Counted from the stretch's first letter, positions 8,424 through 22,162 are shown. The stretch: DNA of 64,000 nt from CAVURS01 sp963795385 (GCA_963795385.1 CAWCHK010000011.1:62001-126000); one strand, 5' to 3'. Numbers and translations are program-made. Notes: generated from the sequence alone by a model not told the origin.

Positions 8424-11400
8424 CTACCAGCGCGGTTCGGTCCGCATCAGGGCCACGAAGTCGTCGGCAGGCATGGGCTTGCCCATCAGGTAGCCCTGCG
8501 CCCGGTCGCAGCCGGCCCGGCGCAGGGCCGCCAGCTGCTCCAGCGTCTCGACACCCTCGCCGACGACCACCAGGTCGTGGGCGTGAGCCAGGTCGATCAC
8601 GGCCTCGACGACCGCGTCGTCCGCGGCGCTGACGCCGAGGCGGCTGACGAAGGACCGGTCGATCTTGAGGAAGTCGAGCGGGAAGCTCTGCAGGTAGGCC
8701 AGCGCCGAGTAGCCGGTGCCGAAGTCGTCCAGTCCGATGCCCAGGCCCATGACCTTGAGCTGGTCCAGGGCGTGCCGGACCGCGGGGGTCGCGGCCAGCA
8801 GGGTGCGCTCGGTCAGCTCGATCCGGACCAGCCCGCGCGGTACGTCGTGCAACCGCAACGCCGCACCGGCCCGGCGGAGGAAGCCCGGGTCCTCCAGGGT
8901 GCGGGCCGAGACGTTCGTGGTGAGCCGGCGTACCGGCACCCCGAGGCCGCGCAGGCGACCGGCCTCGGCCGCCACGAGCTCGAACATCCGGGCGTCGATC
9001 TCGACGATCAGCCCGGTCTCCTCGGCGACGTCGATGAAGCCCGCCGGCGCGACCAGCCGGTCGTCCTCGAGGATCCGGACCAGCGCCTCGGCACCGTGCA
9101 CGCCGCCGTCGTGCAGGTCGACGATCGGCTGGAAGAGCGGCACCAGCCGGTCCTCGCTCAGCGCCCGGCGGACGAGCGTCTCCGCGGTCAGCCGCCGGTC
9201 GGCACTGGCCCGCAGCTGGGCGTCGAAGAGCGCGTACTGGTCCCGGCCGGCGTCCTTGGCGCGGTAGAGCGCCAGGTCGGCCTCGCGGTAGAGGTCGCCC
9301 GGGTCGCGGTCGGCCTCGGAGGCGATCGAGACGCCGATGCTCACCGTCGCGGAGATCGGCGGCTGGCCCGCGCCCAGGTCGAACGGCTGCCGCATGGCCC
9401 GCAGCAGCCGCAGCGCGACCGCGTGGACGGCTTCGGCGTGCTCGAGGCCCTCGACGAGGACGACGAACTCGTCGCCGCCCGAGCCGGGCGACGGTGCAGT
9501 CCCCGCGGGTGACCGACTCCAGCCGGCGGCCGACCTCGATCAGCAGGGCGTCGCCGACCTGGTGCCCGAGCGAGTCGTTCACGGTCTTGAACCGGTCGAC
9601 GTCGAGCAGCAGCATGCCGACCGACGCGGGCTGGCGCTGGAGCCGCGCGACGGCGTGCTGGAGCCGGTCGTTGAGCAGGGTCCGGTTGGCCAGGCCGGTC
9701 AGGGTGTCGGTCAGCGCGAGCCGCTTGAGCTCCGCCTGCTCGCGCAGGCGGTCGCTGATGTCGACCGCGTGGGTGACCAGGTAGAGGCGCTCGCCCTCCG
9801 CGCCATGGACGACCGAGCTGGTGATCCAGGCGTGCACCGTGCCGCCGTCCCCGCCGACGTACCGCTTCTCGAACGCCAGCGAGGTGAGCTCGCCACTCAC
9901 CAGCTTGGCGAACTGCGCCCGGTCTCGCTCCCGGTCGTCGGGGTGGGTCAGGTCTGCCATCCGGGCCGAGCGCAGCTCCTCGTCGGTGCGACCGAGCATC
10001 CGCTGGAACGCCGCGTTGGTCCGCAGGTAGCACCCCGCGTCGTCGACGGTCAGGCCGATCATCGACATGCCGATCGGGGCCATGTCGAACGCGACCCGGA
10101 AGTGCTCCTCGCTGGCCCGCAGCCGCGCGGCGTACTCCTGCTCGGGTGTGATGTCGAGCGCCGTGCCCCACAGGTGGGTGACGGCCCCGTCCCGGTCGCG
10201 GCGGACGTCGGTCCAGGCCCGGATGTGGCGCGTCGCGCCCGTCGGCAGCAACACCCGGTACGTCGTCTCCTCGGGGACGCCCGTCGTGATCTGGCGCTCG
10301 CCCATGGCCCGGATCCGTTGCCGCTCATCGGGATGGACGCAGAGCAGGAAGTCCTCGACGTCGGGGGCCGGCCCCTGCGGGTCACGGCCCATGAGCTCGG
10401 TCATCCGGGTCGACCAGGTCAGCCGGCCGGTGGCGACGTCCCACTCCCACATGGCCGTCGCGTTGAGGTCGAGGGCCGCGGCGAGCTTGGCCCGGCCGTC
10501 GGCGGCCCGCTCCAGCGCGGACTCGCGCTCGGTCACGTCGATCGTGGCCCCGAGCACCCGCACCGCCGTGCCGTCGTCGTCGCACTGGACGTCGGTCCAG
10601 GACTGCAGGTGGTGCACCGACCGGTCGGGATGCACGACGCGGAAGGTCTCCTGGTGCCCGCCCTCGAAGCCGCGGGACCTCAGGGTCTCGGCCGCCGGGC
10701 GATCGCCGGGGTGCAGCAGCTGGAGGTACTGCTCGTGGTTGGGCGGCGTGTCGCCGGCCGGCAGGCCGACCAGGCGGAACATCTGCTCCGACCACACGTG
10801 CGCGCCGGTCCTCAGATCGAGCTCCCACCAGGCGAGCCCGGTCAGCTCCTGCGCGGCGTGCAGCCGGCTCTCCCGCGCCAGCCGGGTCTCCTCGTGCAGG
10901 CGCAGGGAGGTGATGTCGGCGAAGGCGGTCACGACACCGGTCATCTGCCCGGCCGCGTCCTTGATCGGCACCGAGTTGACCGACAGCCAGAGCAGGTCGC
11001 CGGACGGCGTGTGCACGCCCATCACGTCGGCCCAGCGAGGCTGGCCGGTGCGCAGGGCCAGCATCGACGGGTGCTCGCTGCCGGGACGCTCGCGGCCGTC
11101 GGCCCACACGGACCGCCAGGGCGAGTCGACGCTGCCGCGGCCGTGCATCTGGGCGGCGCTGAGGCCCAGGATCTGCTCGGCCGCGGCGTTGCTGAGGGTG
11201 ATCACACCGGTGAGGTCCTGGACCACGAGGCCCTCGGCCATGGCATCGGCGGCGGCCTGCCAGGCCTCGGAGTCCTGGACCGGCTCCGCCGCCAGCACAG
11301 CCGGCAGGACTGGTTCGGGTGGATTGTCCGGACCGCCACCCTCAGGCCCGGGGGGCAGCGCGGACCCGGCCGGGGCGTGACGTTGCGCAGGCACCGGCCA

Positions 11401-11427
11401 CGAAGAGCGGCTGGCCCTTGCGGTCAT
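8424..11427 (-). CDS. Multi-PAS GGDEF-EAL protein, frameshifted within the GGDEF motif
   Basis: About 1000 residues: four PAS/PAC modules (roughly 55-170, 190-300, 315-425, 430-555), a GGDEF domain (about 565-725) and an EAL domain (about 735-1000). PAS motifs such as FRVAFDMAPIGMSM and the PAC stretches are clear. The EAL domain has the catalytic signature (AEALVR) and the DDFGTGYSALAYL and LKIDRSFV segments, so phosphodiesterase activity is likely. The frame breaks at 9478-9480: the strand reads CTCGGGCGGCGACGAG where CTCGGCGGCGACGAG would encode LGGDE. Removal of one G restores GGDEFVVL, and gene length is one base over a multiple of three. Together with the cyclase at 3042 it would set c-di-GMP levels. 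Confidence 0.9.
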
Positions 11428-11431
11428 GACT

Positions 11432-11449
11432 CACTCATCGGCATGAGTG
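11432..11449. promoter_or_regulatory. Short palindrome before the PAS-GGDEF-EAL gene
   Basis: CACTCAT and ATGAGTG form a 7-bp inverted repeat with a CGGC loop, ending five bases before the gene start. It could be an operator or a structure over the leader; nothing else supports a role. Confidence 0.3.
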
Positions 11450-11547
11450 GCAGCCGACTGAGGTATCACCCCCGTGCTCCCTGACGGCCGCCATGCTCCA
11501 GGAGAGCCGGTGATCCGGGCCCGGGACGTGGCTGATCACCGGCCCTC

Positions 11548-11611
11548 AGGGAGCACGGAGGGCGCACGGAGGGCGCACGGGGGGAGCACGGGGGGAGCAC
11601 GGAGGGCGCGC
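11548..11611. repeat. Degenerate tandem repeat in the intergenic region before the permease
   Basis: Five or six units close to gcgcacggagg / ggagcacgggg follow one another. The stretch is purine-rich on this strand and lies in the 286-base gap 11428-11713, which otherwise shows only the palindrome at 11432 and the ribosome site of the permease. Confidence 0.6.
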
Positions 11612-11713
11612 GGCCTGGCAAGTGGTCCGTGTTGTCCCTGGGCGGGCGCGGCCGCCGGCCCTACGTTGGGCCCAAGGCGGCCGGCTGTCGGGGCGGGCCG
11701 GAAGGGAGCAGCC

Positions 11714-13117
11714 ATGTCGATCTTCAGCTGGGAGCTGGTGCACGGCGGCAAGACCCCTCCGCCGGGTGAGTCCGTCGGCCCGATGCAACGGCTCAGCTGG
11801 GGCCGGACGGCCGGTCTCGGCGCGCAGCACGTGGTCGCGATGTTCGGTGCGACGTTCGTCTTCCCGCTCGTGATGGGGCTCGACCCGAACCTGGCGATCC
11901 TGTTCTCGGGCATCTGCACGATCCTGTTCCTGCTCGTCGTACAGAACCGGGTGCCCAGCTACCTCGGCACCAGTGCCTCGTTCGTCGCCAGCGTCGCGGC
12001 CATCCGCGGCCAGGGCGGCGACTCCAAGGACGTCACCGGCTCGATCCTCGTCGCCGGCATCGTCCTGGCCCTGGTCGGCCTGCTGGTGCACTTCGCCGGC
12101 GCGCGGTGGATCCACCTGATCCTCCCGCCGGCCGTCACCGGCGCGGTCGTCATGCTGATCGGCTTCAACCTGGCGCCCGTGGTGGCGGGCATCTACTGGC
12201 CACAGGATCAGTGGATCGCGCTGCTGACCGCGACGTTCATGGTGCTGGCCGCCGTGCGGCTGCCCGGCTTCTTCTCCCGCATCGCGGTGTTCCTGGCGCT
12301 GATCTTCGGCTACGTGCTGTCCTGGCTGGCCGACAAGACCTTCGGGCAGATCCACTCGGTGACCGGCGCCGACCCGACGAAGGCCATCGACCACTACCGG
12401 GTCAGCTGGTCAGCGGTGAAGAGCGCCGACTGGCTGGGCTTCCCGTCGGGCAAGCTCGCCGACGGCGTCTCGGTCGTGCACGGCCCGAGCTTCTCCCTGA
12501 CGTTCATCCTGCTGGTGCTGCCGGGTGTGATCGCGCTGATCGCGGAGAACACCGGCCACGTCAAGGCGGTCGCTCAGATGACCGGCACCGACCTCGACCC
12601 CTACATGGGCCGGGCTATCGGTGCGGACGGCGCCGCGACGGCCCTGGCCAGCCTCTTCGGCGGCTCGCCGACGACGACGTACGCCGAGAACATCGGCGTG
12701 ATGGGTGCGACCCGGGTGTACTCGACGGCGGCCTACTACGTCGCCGCGGCCGTCGCCGTCCTGCTCGGGCTGTGCCCGAAGTTCGGCCAGATCGTGAGTG
12801 CGACACCGGGCGGCGTCCTGGGGGGGATCACGGTGGTCCTCTACGGGATGATCGGCCTGGTCGGCGCCAAGATCTGGGTCGAGAACGGCGTCGACTTCGG
12901 CAACCCGGTCAACCTGGTCGGCCTGGCCGCCGGGATCATCGCGGGCGTCGGCGGGGTCACGCTGAAGATCACCGACAACTTCTCGCTCGGCGGCATCGCC
13001 CTCGGGACGATCCTGGTCATCGTCTTCTTCCACCTGGTGCGCTGGCGCGCCCCCGTGGGCTCCGAGGAGTCCGGTGCTCGTGACGTGGGAGCCGGCGAGG
13101 TCACCAAGGTCCTGTGA
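11714..13117 (+). CDS. NCS2 family uracil/xanthine permease
   Basis: The start is ATG 11714, preceded by AAGGGAG; the frame is open to 11474 but that part is intergenic repeat. The 467-residue protein has the NCS2 fold of about 14 membrane segments. The conserved LGAQHVVAMFGAT segment and the substrate-site helix LIAENTGHVKAVAQMTG, with the Glu that binds the base in UraA, are intact. It should import uracil or a related nucleobase with protons across the inner membrane. It stands alone, with the CHAT operon convergent behind it by a single base. Confidence 0.93.
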   Translation: MSIFSWELVHGGKTPPPGESVGPMQRLSWGRTAGLGAQHVVAMFGATFVFPLVMGLDPNLAILFSGICTILFLLVVQNRVPSYLGTSASFVASVAAIRGQGGDSKDVTGSILVAGIVLALVGLLVHFAGARWIHLILPPAVTGAVVMLIGFNLAPVVAGIYWPQDQWIALLTATFMVLAAVRLPGFFSRIAVFLALIFGYVLSWLADKTFGQIHSVTGADPTKAIDHYRVSWSAVKSADWLGFPSGKLADGVSVVHGPSFSLTFILLVLPGVIALIAENTGHVKAVAQMTGTDLDPYMGRAIGADGAATALASLFGGSPTTTYAENIGVMGATRVYSTAAYYVAAAVAVLLGLCPKFGQIVSATPGGVLGGITVVLYGMIGLVGAKIWVENGVDFGNPVNLVGLAAGIIAGVGGVTLKITDNFSLGGIALGTILVIVFFHLVRWRAPVGSEESGARDVGAGEVTKVL

Positions 13118-13118
13118 G

Positions 13119-14039
13119 CTAGTCGGGGTGGTGGTAGGCCGGGGGCACCGGTCCGCCCTGCCGCAGCCACGAGCTGAGCTGCTGGTTCTGCGCGCGCTCG
13201 GTCACGTTGTCGGCCGGGAGCGGCAGGTGCAGGGCCGCGAGCAGGTCGAAGCGGTGCAGGTCGAACGTCACGTGCAGCGCGTCGCCGTACGCCAAGGCGG
13301 CCGCCACCGCGGACCGGTACGCCACCAGTGACAGCGCGAGTGCCGCGACCGGGGCCAGCCACCAGAGCGGGTAGCGCCACAGCAGCGCGGCCGTGACAAC
13401 CGCGACGGCGCCCAGCGTGACGCAGAGCCGGGCCGCCAGGTCGAGCTGGTCGCGGCGGTCCTCGACCACGGCCCGCTGGGTGTCGTCGACCAGCGGGTAG
13501 AGCCTCGGCCACAGGACCACGGCATCGAGCCCGTAGAGCCGCCCGGCGCTGCTCTCGGCCGCCCGCAGGACGTTGCCCAACGACGTCGGCAGCAGGGACT
13601 CGCCGGGGTAGCGCGCCCGGAGCTGCTGGTCGGCGATGGCAGCGTCCGCCGGGACGACCGTGGTGCCCGGCGAGAGGCTGGCCCGGGCGGCCAGGCGCTG
13701 CCGCGCGCGGGCCTGCCTGGCGACCAACGGACCGGACACCCGGCGGGCGAGAGTGCTTGCGCCCCAATAGCCTTCGAGCAGCCGCACGAGCTGCAGCTGC
13801 AGCGGGTGCACGACGACCGCTACCACCAGCACGGCCACGGCGAGCAGCGCGGTGTCGGAGGCGTCGAGGTCGCGCGCGGTCCGCACGGCCCGGCCCCACG
13901 TGGGGTCATGACCGGGCGCTCCCGCCGCCACCACGAACGTCACGGCCAGCGTGCCCACCGACGTCGGCAGCATGGAGACCAGCGAGAAGCGGGCGCCGAG
14001 CGAGCCAGCGTCCAGACCGACCAGCGAGGCGAGTCCCAT
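13119..14039 (-). CDS. Integral membrane protein of the CHAT operon, unknown function
   Basis: The 306-residue product starts at ATG 14039, right after the stop of the upstream gene (14041-14043), so the two are likely coupled. Four hydrophobic segments are seen: about 10-35, 52-75, and a pair between about 200 and 250 (LCVTLGAVAVVTAALLW and WWLAPVAALALSLVAY). The cytosolic part between the pairs is Arg/Ala rich. I do not recognise a family. As the last gene of an operon with a caspase-like CHAT protein, it could anchor a membrane complex or be the effector, but this is inference from context only. Confidence 0.75.
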   Translation of the reverse strand: MGLASLVGLDAGSLGARFSLVSMLPTSVGTLAVTFVVAAGAPGHDPTWGRAVRTARDLDASDTALLAVAVLVVAVVVHPLQLQLVRLLEGYWGASTLARRVSGPLVARQARARQRLAARASLSPGTTVVPADAAIADQQLRARYPGESLLPTSLGNVLRAAESSAGRLYGLDAVVLWPRLYPLVDDTQRAVVEDRRDQLDLAARLCVTLGAVAVVTAALLWRYPLWWLAPVAALALSLVAYRSAVAAALAYGDALHVTFDLHRFDLLAALHLPLPADNVTERAQNQQLSSWLRQGGPVPPAYHHPD

Positions 14040-14040
14040 G

Positions 14041-14450
14041 TCAGACGTCGATCTGCAGGGACACGTGGTGGACGACGCACTGCGCCGGGTGGTCCGGATC
14101 GTAGGAGAGGGCCACGGCACGGACCTGGCAGCCCGGGGTCGGGCAGCTCAGCTCGAGCAGCCGGTAGTTCGGGTTCCATCCCGGCAGCGAACCGTGGTCG
14201 CCGGCCCCGAGGCCGCCGCCGCGGTCGCCCGACGACACCAGCCGGTACGCCGCCGTCCGGCTCACGACGCCGCGGTCCGCCCCGTCGAGGACCATGCGCA
14301 GCCCGGCTCGCTCGTCGTCTGCGCCGAACCACTCCTGCACGCAGGCGATGGCGACCTCCGAGTCGACCGCCGTCGTGACGATGAGCAGGCTGTCCCTCGA
14401 CGTGGGCGCTGCAGACCCGTCCGTGAGCCGCAGCAGCTCGTCCCATCCCG

Positions 14451-14454
<4 letters not shown>
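14041..14454 (-). CDS. Small protein of the CHAT operon, unknown function
   Basis: 137 residues starting at ATG 14454, whose ATGA overlaps the stop codon of the CHAT gene, giving translational coupling. The N-terminal part (RDSLLIVTTAVDSEVAIACVQEWFG) looks like an alpha/beta segment. The C-terminal half holds a CPTPGC pair (C-x4-C) followed by HH and C residues (AQCVVHHV), which could bind zinc, though the spacing is not a known finger. No family was recognised. Confidence 0.75.
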
Positions 14455-17240
<2,786 letters not shown>

Positions 17241-17328
17241 CGGGCACCTCCGGCCTGGGTGCTGTACGCAGCAGGCCCCTCACCCTGCCGCTCACCCGGT
17301 GCCGTGTCTACGGGCCCCTGCCCCCGTC

Positions 17329-18757
17329 TCAGCCGACCGTCGAGCGACTGTCCTGGCCGGTGGCCCGGCGGTAGGCGTCGAAGCCGGCGTACGTGCGCCC
17401 CGACCAGCCGAACCGGGCGGCGCCCGGCCCGGCGCCGATCACGCGGAACGTGTTGTCGTTGCTGCGGTTCCCCGTCTCTGTGCCGCCGGGAACAGTGCCG
17501 TAGACGACGTGGGCGGTGTTCGTCGCCACGATCGTGTTGCGCACGAACGTGTCCCGCGAGGCGTAGTACTGCACGAGCAGCTCGGGCGACCCGTCGTCGA
17601 GGCGGTTGTTGCCGCGCAGGTAGTTGTCCTCGAACGTGTTGTCGAACGACGAGCCGGTCCGCACGCCGCCGCAGTCATCGGCGCCGTTGCAGTAGCCGCC
17701 GGTCGTGATGCCGGTGAACAGGCTCCCGGTGACGACGGTTGCGGCTCACCAGCACGTGGTCGGCGCTGCCGCGAGGGTTCTCCGCGGCGACCTCGATCCC
17801 GATGTCGCTGTCGCTGACCCGGTTGCCGCGCACGGCGATGTGCGTGCCGCCGTCGACGTAGATGCCGTCGGCGCAGTTGCACCAGGCCGCCGCGCCCGTG
17901 CCGCCCTCCCAGTACGCCGGGTTGCCGCGCGAGACGATCCGGGCGACGACGTTGCCGTCGATCACGCCGTTGCGGGCGCGGTTGAGCGTGGTGTACCGGT
18001 AGGACCCGGTCAGGGTCGGCTCGAAGCCGATCGCGTCGATGCCGATGTTGTCGTTGTCGTGGATCCGGTTGCCGGTGATGGCCCAGCCGTCGACGTTGCC
18101 GTTGACGACGACGCTCTCGCTGGCGCCGAGGTGCAGATGGTCGACGACGTTGTCGCTGATCGCGAGGCCGGTGACGGGCGCGTGCGGGTCGTCGCCGTAG
18201 ACCGCGATCCCGTGGGCGTTGATGTCGAAGCTGCCCAGCGTCGTGTTGTCGTTGCCGAGGTCGTGGACGTGGTTGCCAGGATCCGGACGCGGCGGTCATG
18301 GCCGTGGACGTAGATCCCGGCCGGGCGTGATGTCGAGCCGGGTCGTCCGGTACGCCGGTGAGGTCGAGGCCGCGAGACCGTCACGTCCCTGCTGTCGGCG
18401 ATCTCGACCAGCGCGGTGAGGCCGTCCGGCGGGGTGAGGCCGGCTCCGCTCAGGGTCGCGATCTCGTTCCGGTACGGCGCGATCGTGATGCCGTGCACGC
18501 CGATCAGGTGGACCCGCTGGTGGTAGACACCGGCCCGCAGCTCGACCCGGCCGCCCTGGCGAGCCGGCGCACGGCGACCTGGATGGTCCGCAGCGGGTGC
18601 GACGCGGTGCCGGCCGCGCGGTCGGACCCGTGCGGCGAGACGACCACGACCGGAGGGCTGCGTCGTGGCTGGCCGGCGATGCGGCTGGGCCTGGGCCGGC
18701 AGAGCGCCGCCGGCCAGGCTCGAGGACGGCGACGGCGATGACGCGTGGTGTTCTCAT
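17329..18757 (-). CDS. Secreted right-handed parallel beta-helix protein, multiply frameshifted
   Basis: Segments in all three frames combine to a protein of about 475 residues. It begins at ATG 18757 with a signal peptide (MRTPRVIAVAVL then, after a shift, LAGGALPAQAQ). The segment VVVVSPHGSDRAAGTASHPL followed by RTIQVAVRRLA is the usual start of NosD/pectate-lyase-like beta-helices, and coil repeats such as ISDNVVDHL, ITGNRIHDNDNIGIDAIG and VRGNRVSDSDIGIEV follow. Frame changes fall near 18720, 18650, 18560, 18375, 18290 and 17745. The start ATGA overlaps the permease stop, so it is the last gene of the sugar operon and may bind or cleave the polysaccharide whose products are imported. Substrate is unknown. 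Confidence 0.8.
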
Positions 18758-19623
18758 TTGATCCCCGTATTCGCGATCGAGCTGACGAAGAACCGCTGGC
18801 CGAGCGACGAAGAGGAGCAGGACCGGGAGCTGGCTCATCACGGTGCCCGGCCATCAGCTCCGGCCAGCTGGTGAAGTGGGCGCTCTGGAAGGTCGCCAGG
18901 CCGAGCTGGATGGTCATCGTGTTGGGCGAGGAGGTGACGACGAGCGGCCAGAGGAAGTCGTTCCACACCGACAGGAAGGTCAGCACCGCGACCGTGCTGA
19001 GCGGCGGGCCCATCAGCGGCAGCAGGATCCGCGACGAGGATGCGCAGGCGCCCGGCGCCGTCGATGAGGGCCGCCTCCTCGATCTCGACCGGCAGCGAGA
19101 CGAAGAACTGCCGCAGCAGGTAGATCCCGAACGGCGTCACCAGGTTCGGGAGGATCAGCGCGGGCAGCGAGTCGACCAGGCCGAGGTGCTTGACGATCAG
19201 CAGCGTCGGGATCATCACGACCTGGAACGGCACCATCAGCGTGGCGAGGATGCCGAGGAAGCCGACCCCGCTGCCCCGGAAGCGCAGCCGCGCGAACGCG
19301 TAGCCGGCCAGGCTGCACAGCACGATGTTGCTGACGACGCAGGTCACCGAGACGATCGTGCTGTTGAGCATCCACCGGCCGAACGGCGACTCGGTCCAGG
19401 CCGCGACGAAGTTGTGCCAGTGCAGGCTCGACGGCAGCTGGGGCGGGAAGTGCCGGGTCTCGGCCAGCGTCGACAGGCTGGTGATCAGCATCCAGATCAG
19501 CGGCGACGCCATCAGCAGGGCGACGGGCACCAGCACCAGGTGCCAGGCCGAGGGGCGGCGGCCACGGCGGCGGCGCGGCAGTGGCGCCGCGTCGACCGCG
19601 TCGACCGCGCTCAGTGTCGTCAT
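18754..19623 (-). CDS. Carbohydrate ABC transporter permease (MalG type), frameshifted
   Basis: Starts at ATG 19623 after GGGAGG and reads through three single-base insertions (near 19029, 18848 and 18800) to a TGA at 18756-18754; the total, 870 bases, agrees with three extra bases. The reconstructed 289-residue protein has six membrane helices and the EAA loop (VEIEEAALIDGAGRLRIL), which docks the ATPase. The C-terminus FFVSSIANTGIK is typical of MalG-type permeases. It pairs with the permease upstream. No ATPase gene is present, so a shared MsiK-like ATPase encoded elsewhere is expected, as in other Actinomycetota. Confidence 0.87.
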
Positions 19624-19649
19624 CGCCGCACCTCCCGGTGGCCGACGGC

Positions 19650-20631
19650 TCACGGGTGAGCCCGCAGCTGGACGACGCGTGATCAGCGCGATCGCCACGA
19701 AGAGCACGACGGCGATCGCCGCGGCGTACCCGGCGTGGAAGAACTGGAAGGCCTGCTGGTAGAGGTAGTAGACGACGACGGTCGTGGCCTGGGCCGGGCC
19801 GCCCTTGGTCGTGGCGTAGACCTCGTCGAAGAGCTGCAGGGCGTTGATCGTCAGCCAGACCAGCAGGAAGCCGCTGACCGGTCGCAGCAGCGGGACCTGG
19901 ATCCGCCAGAACGCCGCCGCTCCTGGTGCAGCCGTCGGTCTGCGCGGCGTCGATCAGGTCCTGCGGGATGCCCTGCAGCCCGGCCAGGAAGATCAGCGCA
20001 CCGAAGCCGACCCAGCCCCAGACCGTCATGATCACGACGGCGGGCAGCGCCTGGTCCGGCGAGGCGAAGAACTGGAACGTCGGCAGGCCGACCTTGTGCA
20101 GGCCGGCGTTGATCAGCCCGTAGTCCGGGTCCATCAGCCAGGTGAAGATCACGCCGGTCGCGATCGTCGACGTCACGACCGGGATGAAGACCGCGAGCCG
20201 GTAGACGGTGATGCCGCGGATCCGCCGGTTCAGCGCCGCGGCGGCCAGCAGCGACAGGACCAGGGTGATCGGGACGAACAGCACCGTGTAGACGACGGTG
20301 TGCCGCACCGAGGACCAGAACAGCGGGTCGTCGGTCAGCTGGTGGTAGTTCTTCAGGCCGACCCACTCGGCGGGCGTCTGCAGGTCGTTGCGCTGGAACG
20401 ACAGCACGAACGACCAGACGACGGGCACGAGCCCGAACAGCCCGATCAGGACGACGCTCGGGCTGACCATCGCCCAGCCGGTCGCCGCCTCGCGCCGCCG
20501 GCCGCGCGGCCGGCGCCGCCGCTCGGGCGCGTCGGGTGCGGGCGGCCGCGGCAGGATCGTCCGGGGCGCGACCGGCGCGTGGGCGACGAGGGCGGCGCGT
20601 CCGGGCCACCGTCCTCCACCACCGAGCTCAC
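19650..20631 (-). CDS. Carbohydrate ABC transporter permease (MalF type), frameshifted
   Basis: The GTG start at 20631 overlaps the stop of the binding-protein gene (GTGA). A long Pro/Arg-rich N-terminus leads to six membrane helices (first at SPSVVLIGLFGLVPVVWSF) and an EAA loop (GIPQDLIDAAQTDGCTR). Frame changes occur near 20510, 19922 and 19671. After the last one the frame ends in QLRAHP and TGA at 19652-19650; without it the frame would run into the next permease, which I consider an artefact. Together with the neighbouring permease it forms the membrane pore of a sugar importer. Confidence 0.85.
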
Positions 20632-21983
20632 GAACCAGCCAGCGCCGACTTGACGGCCTGGCTCCGGTCTTCAGCGCGGCCGCCGGCTGGGCCCGGCCGA
20701 GCAGCACCGACTGGACCATCTGGCCGACGGCGGTCGAGACCTCGGCGTACGACGCGATGTTCGGCCGGACGTGCTTGACGTTGTTGAGGTTGTCGACGAA
20801 GACCTTCTCGGCGGGGTACTTCTTCAAGAACGTCTGGTAGTCGGGCAGCGTCGTCTCGGACTTGCGCACCGGCAGGTCGCCGGTGGCGATGGCGAACTTG
20901 AGGTGCACCTTCGCCGACGTCAGCCAGGTGACGAACTTCAGGGCCGCGGCCGAGCGCGCCGGAGGAGTGGTCGAACAGCATGTACAGGTCCGGGCCGGAG
21001 ATCGTCTCGTGGTTGCCGTTGTAGCCCGGCAGCAGCGTGACGCCGTAGCTCACGTTGCTGTTGATGCTGGACAGGTCCCACGGACCGGTCCACAGCATCG
21101 CGATCTTGCCGCTGTTGAACAGGTTGAGGTAGTTGCCGTTGCCGGTGTCGAGGTAGACCGACTTGTCGGTGACCGCCATGTCGTCGCAGCTGCTGCAGGG
21201 CCGCCAGCCCGGCCGCGGAGTCGAAGGCCGGCGCTGTGTTGTCCGGCGTCAGCAGGTCGCCACCGGCCTGCCACAGCATCGCGAGGTAGCGCCAGACCGT
21301 GTCCTCGCTGCCGTCGTTGACGTAGGCCCAGCCGTAGGTGTGCTTGCTCGGGTCGCTCAGCTTCTTGGCCGCGTCACGGAAGTCCTGCCAGGTCCAGGAC
21401 TCGGTCGGCAGCGGTACGCCCGCGGCGGCGAACAGCTTCTTGTTGTAGACCAGGCTCAGGTTGTCGACCAGCGCCGGGATGCCGACGACCTTGCCGTTGA
21501 CCGTCGCGGCCTGCTGCTCCGAGGGGTAGAAGTCGCTCCAGTCGAAGTCCGGTGCCTTGACCTTGCTGGTCAGGTCGATCAGCTTGGGCTGCCGGGCGAG
21601 CTGGGCGGCCGACGAGCCGTACTCGTACGCCACGTCGGGGTAGTTGCCGGCCGTGAAGCCGGCGACCGTCTTCTGCAGCGCGCTGTCGTTGCCGCCGTTG
21701 AAGAGCAGCTTGACCTTGGCCGTCGGGTGGTCGCTGTTCCACTGCGCGCGAGCGCCTTGAGCTCGGTCGCCTCGACGTCGGTGTAGCCGTGCGAGACGGT
21801 GATCGCGGTCGAGCCCCCGCTGGAGCCCTTGCTGCCGCCGCTGCTCCCGCCGCAGCCGGCGCACGCCACCGCCAGGACGACGCCGACCGAGAGGGCGCTC
21901 ACGGCCGCCCGCCCGGCGCGCCCCGTCGTACGCCGCGCTTCTGGTGCGGAACAGCCATCGGGCACTCCCTGGTCGTCGGTCAT
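20628..21983 (-). CDS. Sugar ABC transporter solute-binding lipoprotein, frameshifted
   Basis: A lipoprotein signal (AVSALSVGVVLAVACAGCGG) followed by a Gly/Ser linker opens a type 1 extracellular solute-binding protein of about 450 residues. Family segments include NDSALQKTVAGFTAGNYPDV, IPALVDNLSLVYNKKLF and KIAMLWTGPWDL. The frame changes near 21750, 21184, 20960 and 20670; two are extra bases and two are best explained by a missing base. The start may be ATG 21983 or GTG 21989. It is the first gene of the minus-strand sugar operon and is divergent from the DeoR regulator, which probably controls it. Confidence 0.87.
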
Positions 21984-22162
21984 CCGCACGATCGAGCATA
22001 GGCAAGCGTGATTCCTGCGCAGTTTTGCACGGTATTTTCGGAGCCGGTCAACCCTTTCCCGCGGCAGATCGACCCTGTGGCCAGCCCCAGTGGCCGTGCG
22101 GATCCCGAGAGATGGCGGAATCTGCTCGAACCGCGCAAGCCGTTGCGCGTAGTGGTCCCCGC
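21984..22162. promoter_or_regulatory. Divergent promoter region between sugar operon and DeoR regulator
   Basis: The 180 bases include the only AT-rich stretch nearby (about 22005-22042, with tgcgcagttttgcacggtat), which should hold the promoter of the sugar operon and the regulator's binding site. TGCGCA and TGCAC flank GTTTT as a weak inverted repeat. I could not fix -35 and -10 boxes with confidence. Confidence 0.4.

Noticed and set aside
7101..9512. Long plus-strand open frame
   Set aside because: Antisense shadow of the ABC-F and GGDEF-EAL genes, which have clear motifs on the minus strand.
11548..11611. CRISPR-like or attachment-site repeat
   Set aside because: Units are short, degenerate and without spacers; no cas or integrase gene is near.
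18754..20631. Apparent fused double permease through the frame open across 19650
   Set aside because: The first permease ends properly in another frame (TGA 19652-19650) and the second has its own GGGAGG site and ATG 19623.
19013..20908. Apparent fusion of binding-protein tail and permease in one frame
   Set aside because: Arises from frameshifts; GTGA overlap at 20631 and the domain borders show separate genes.
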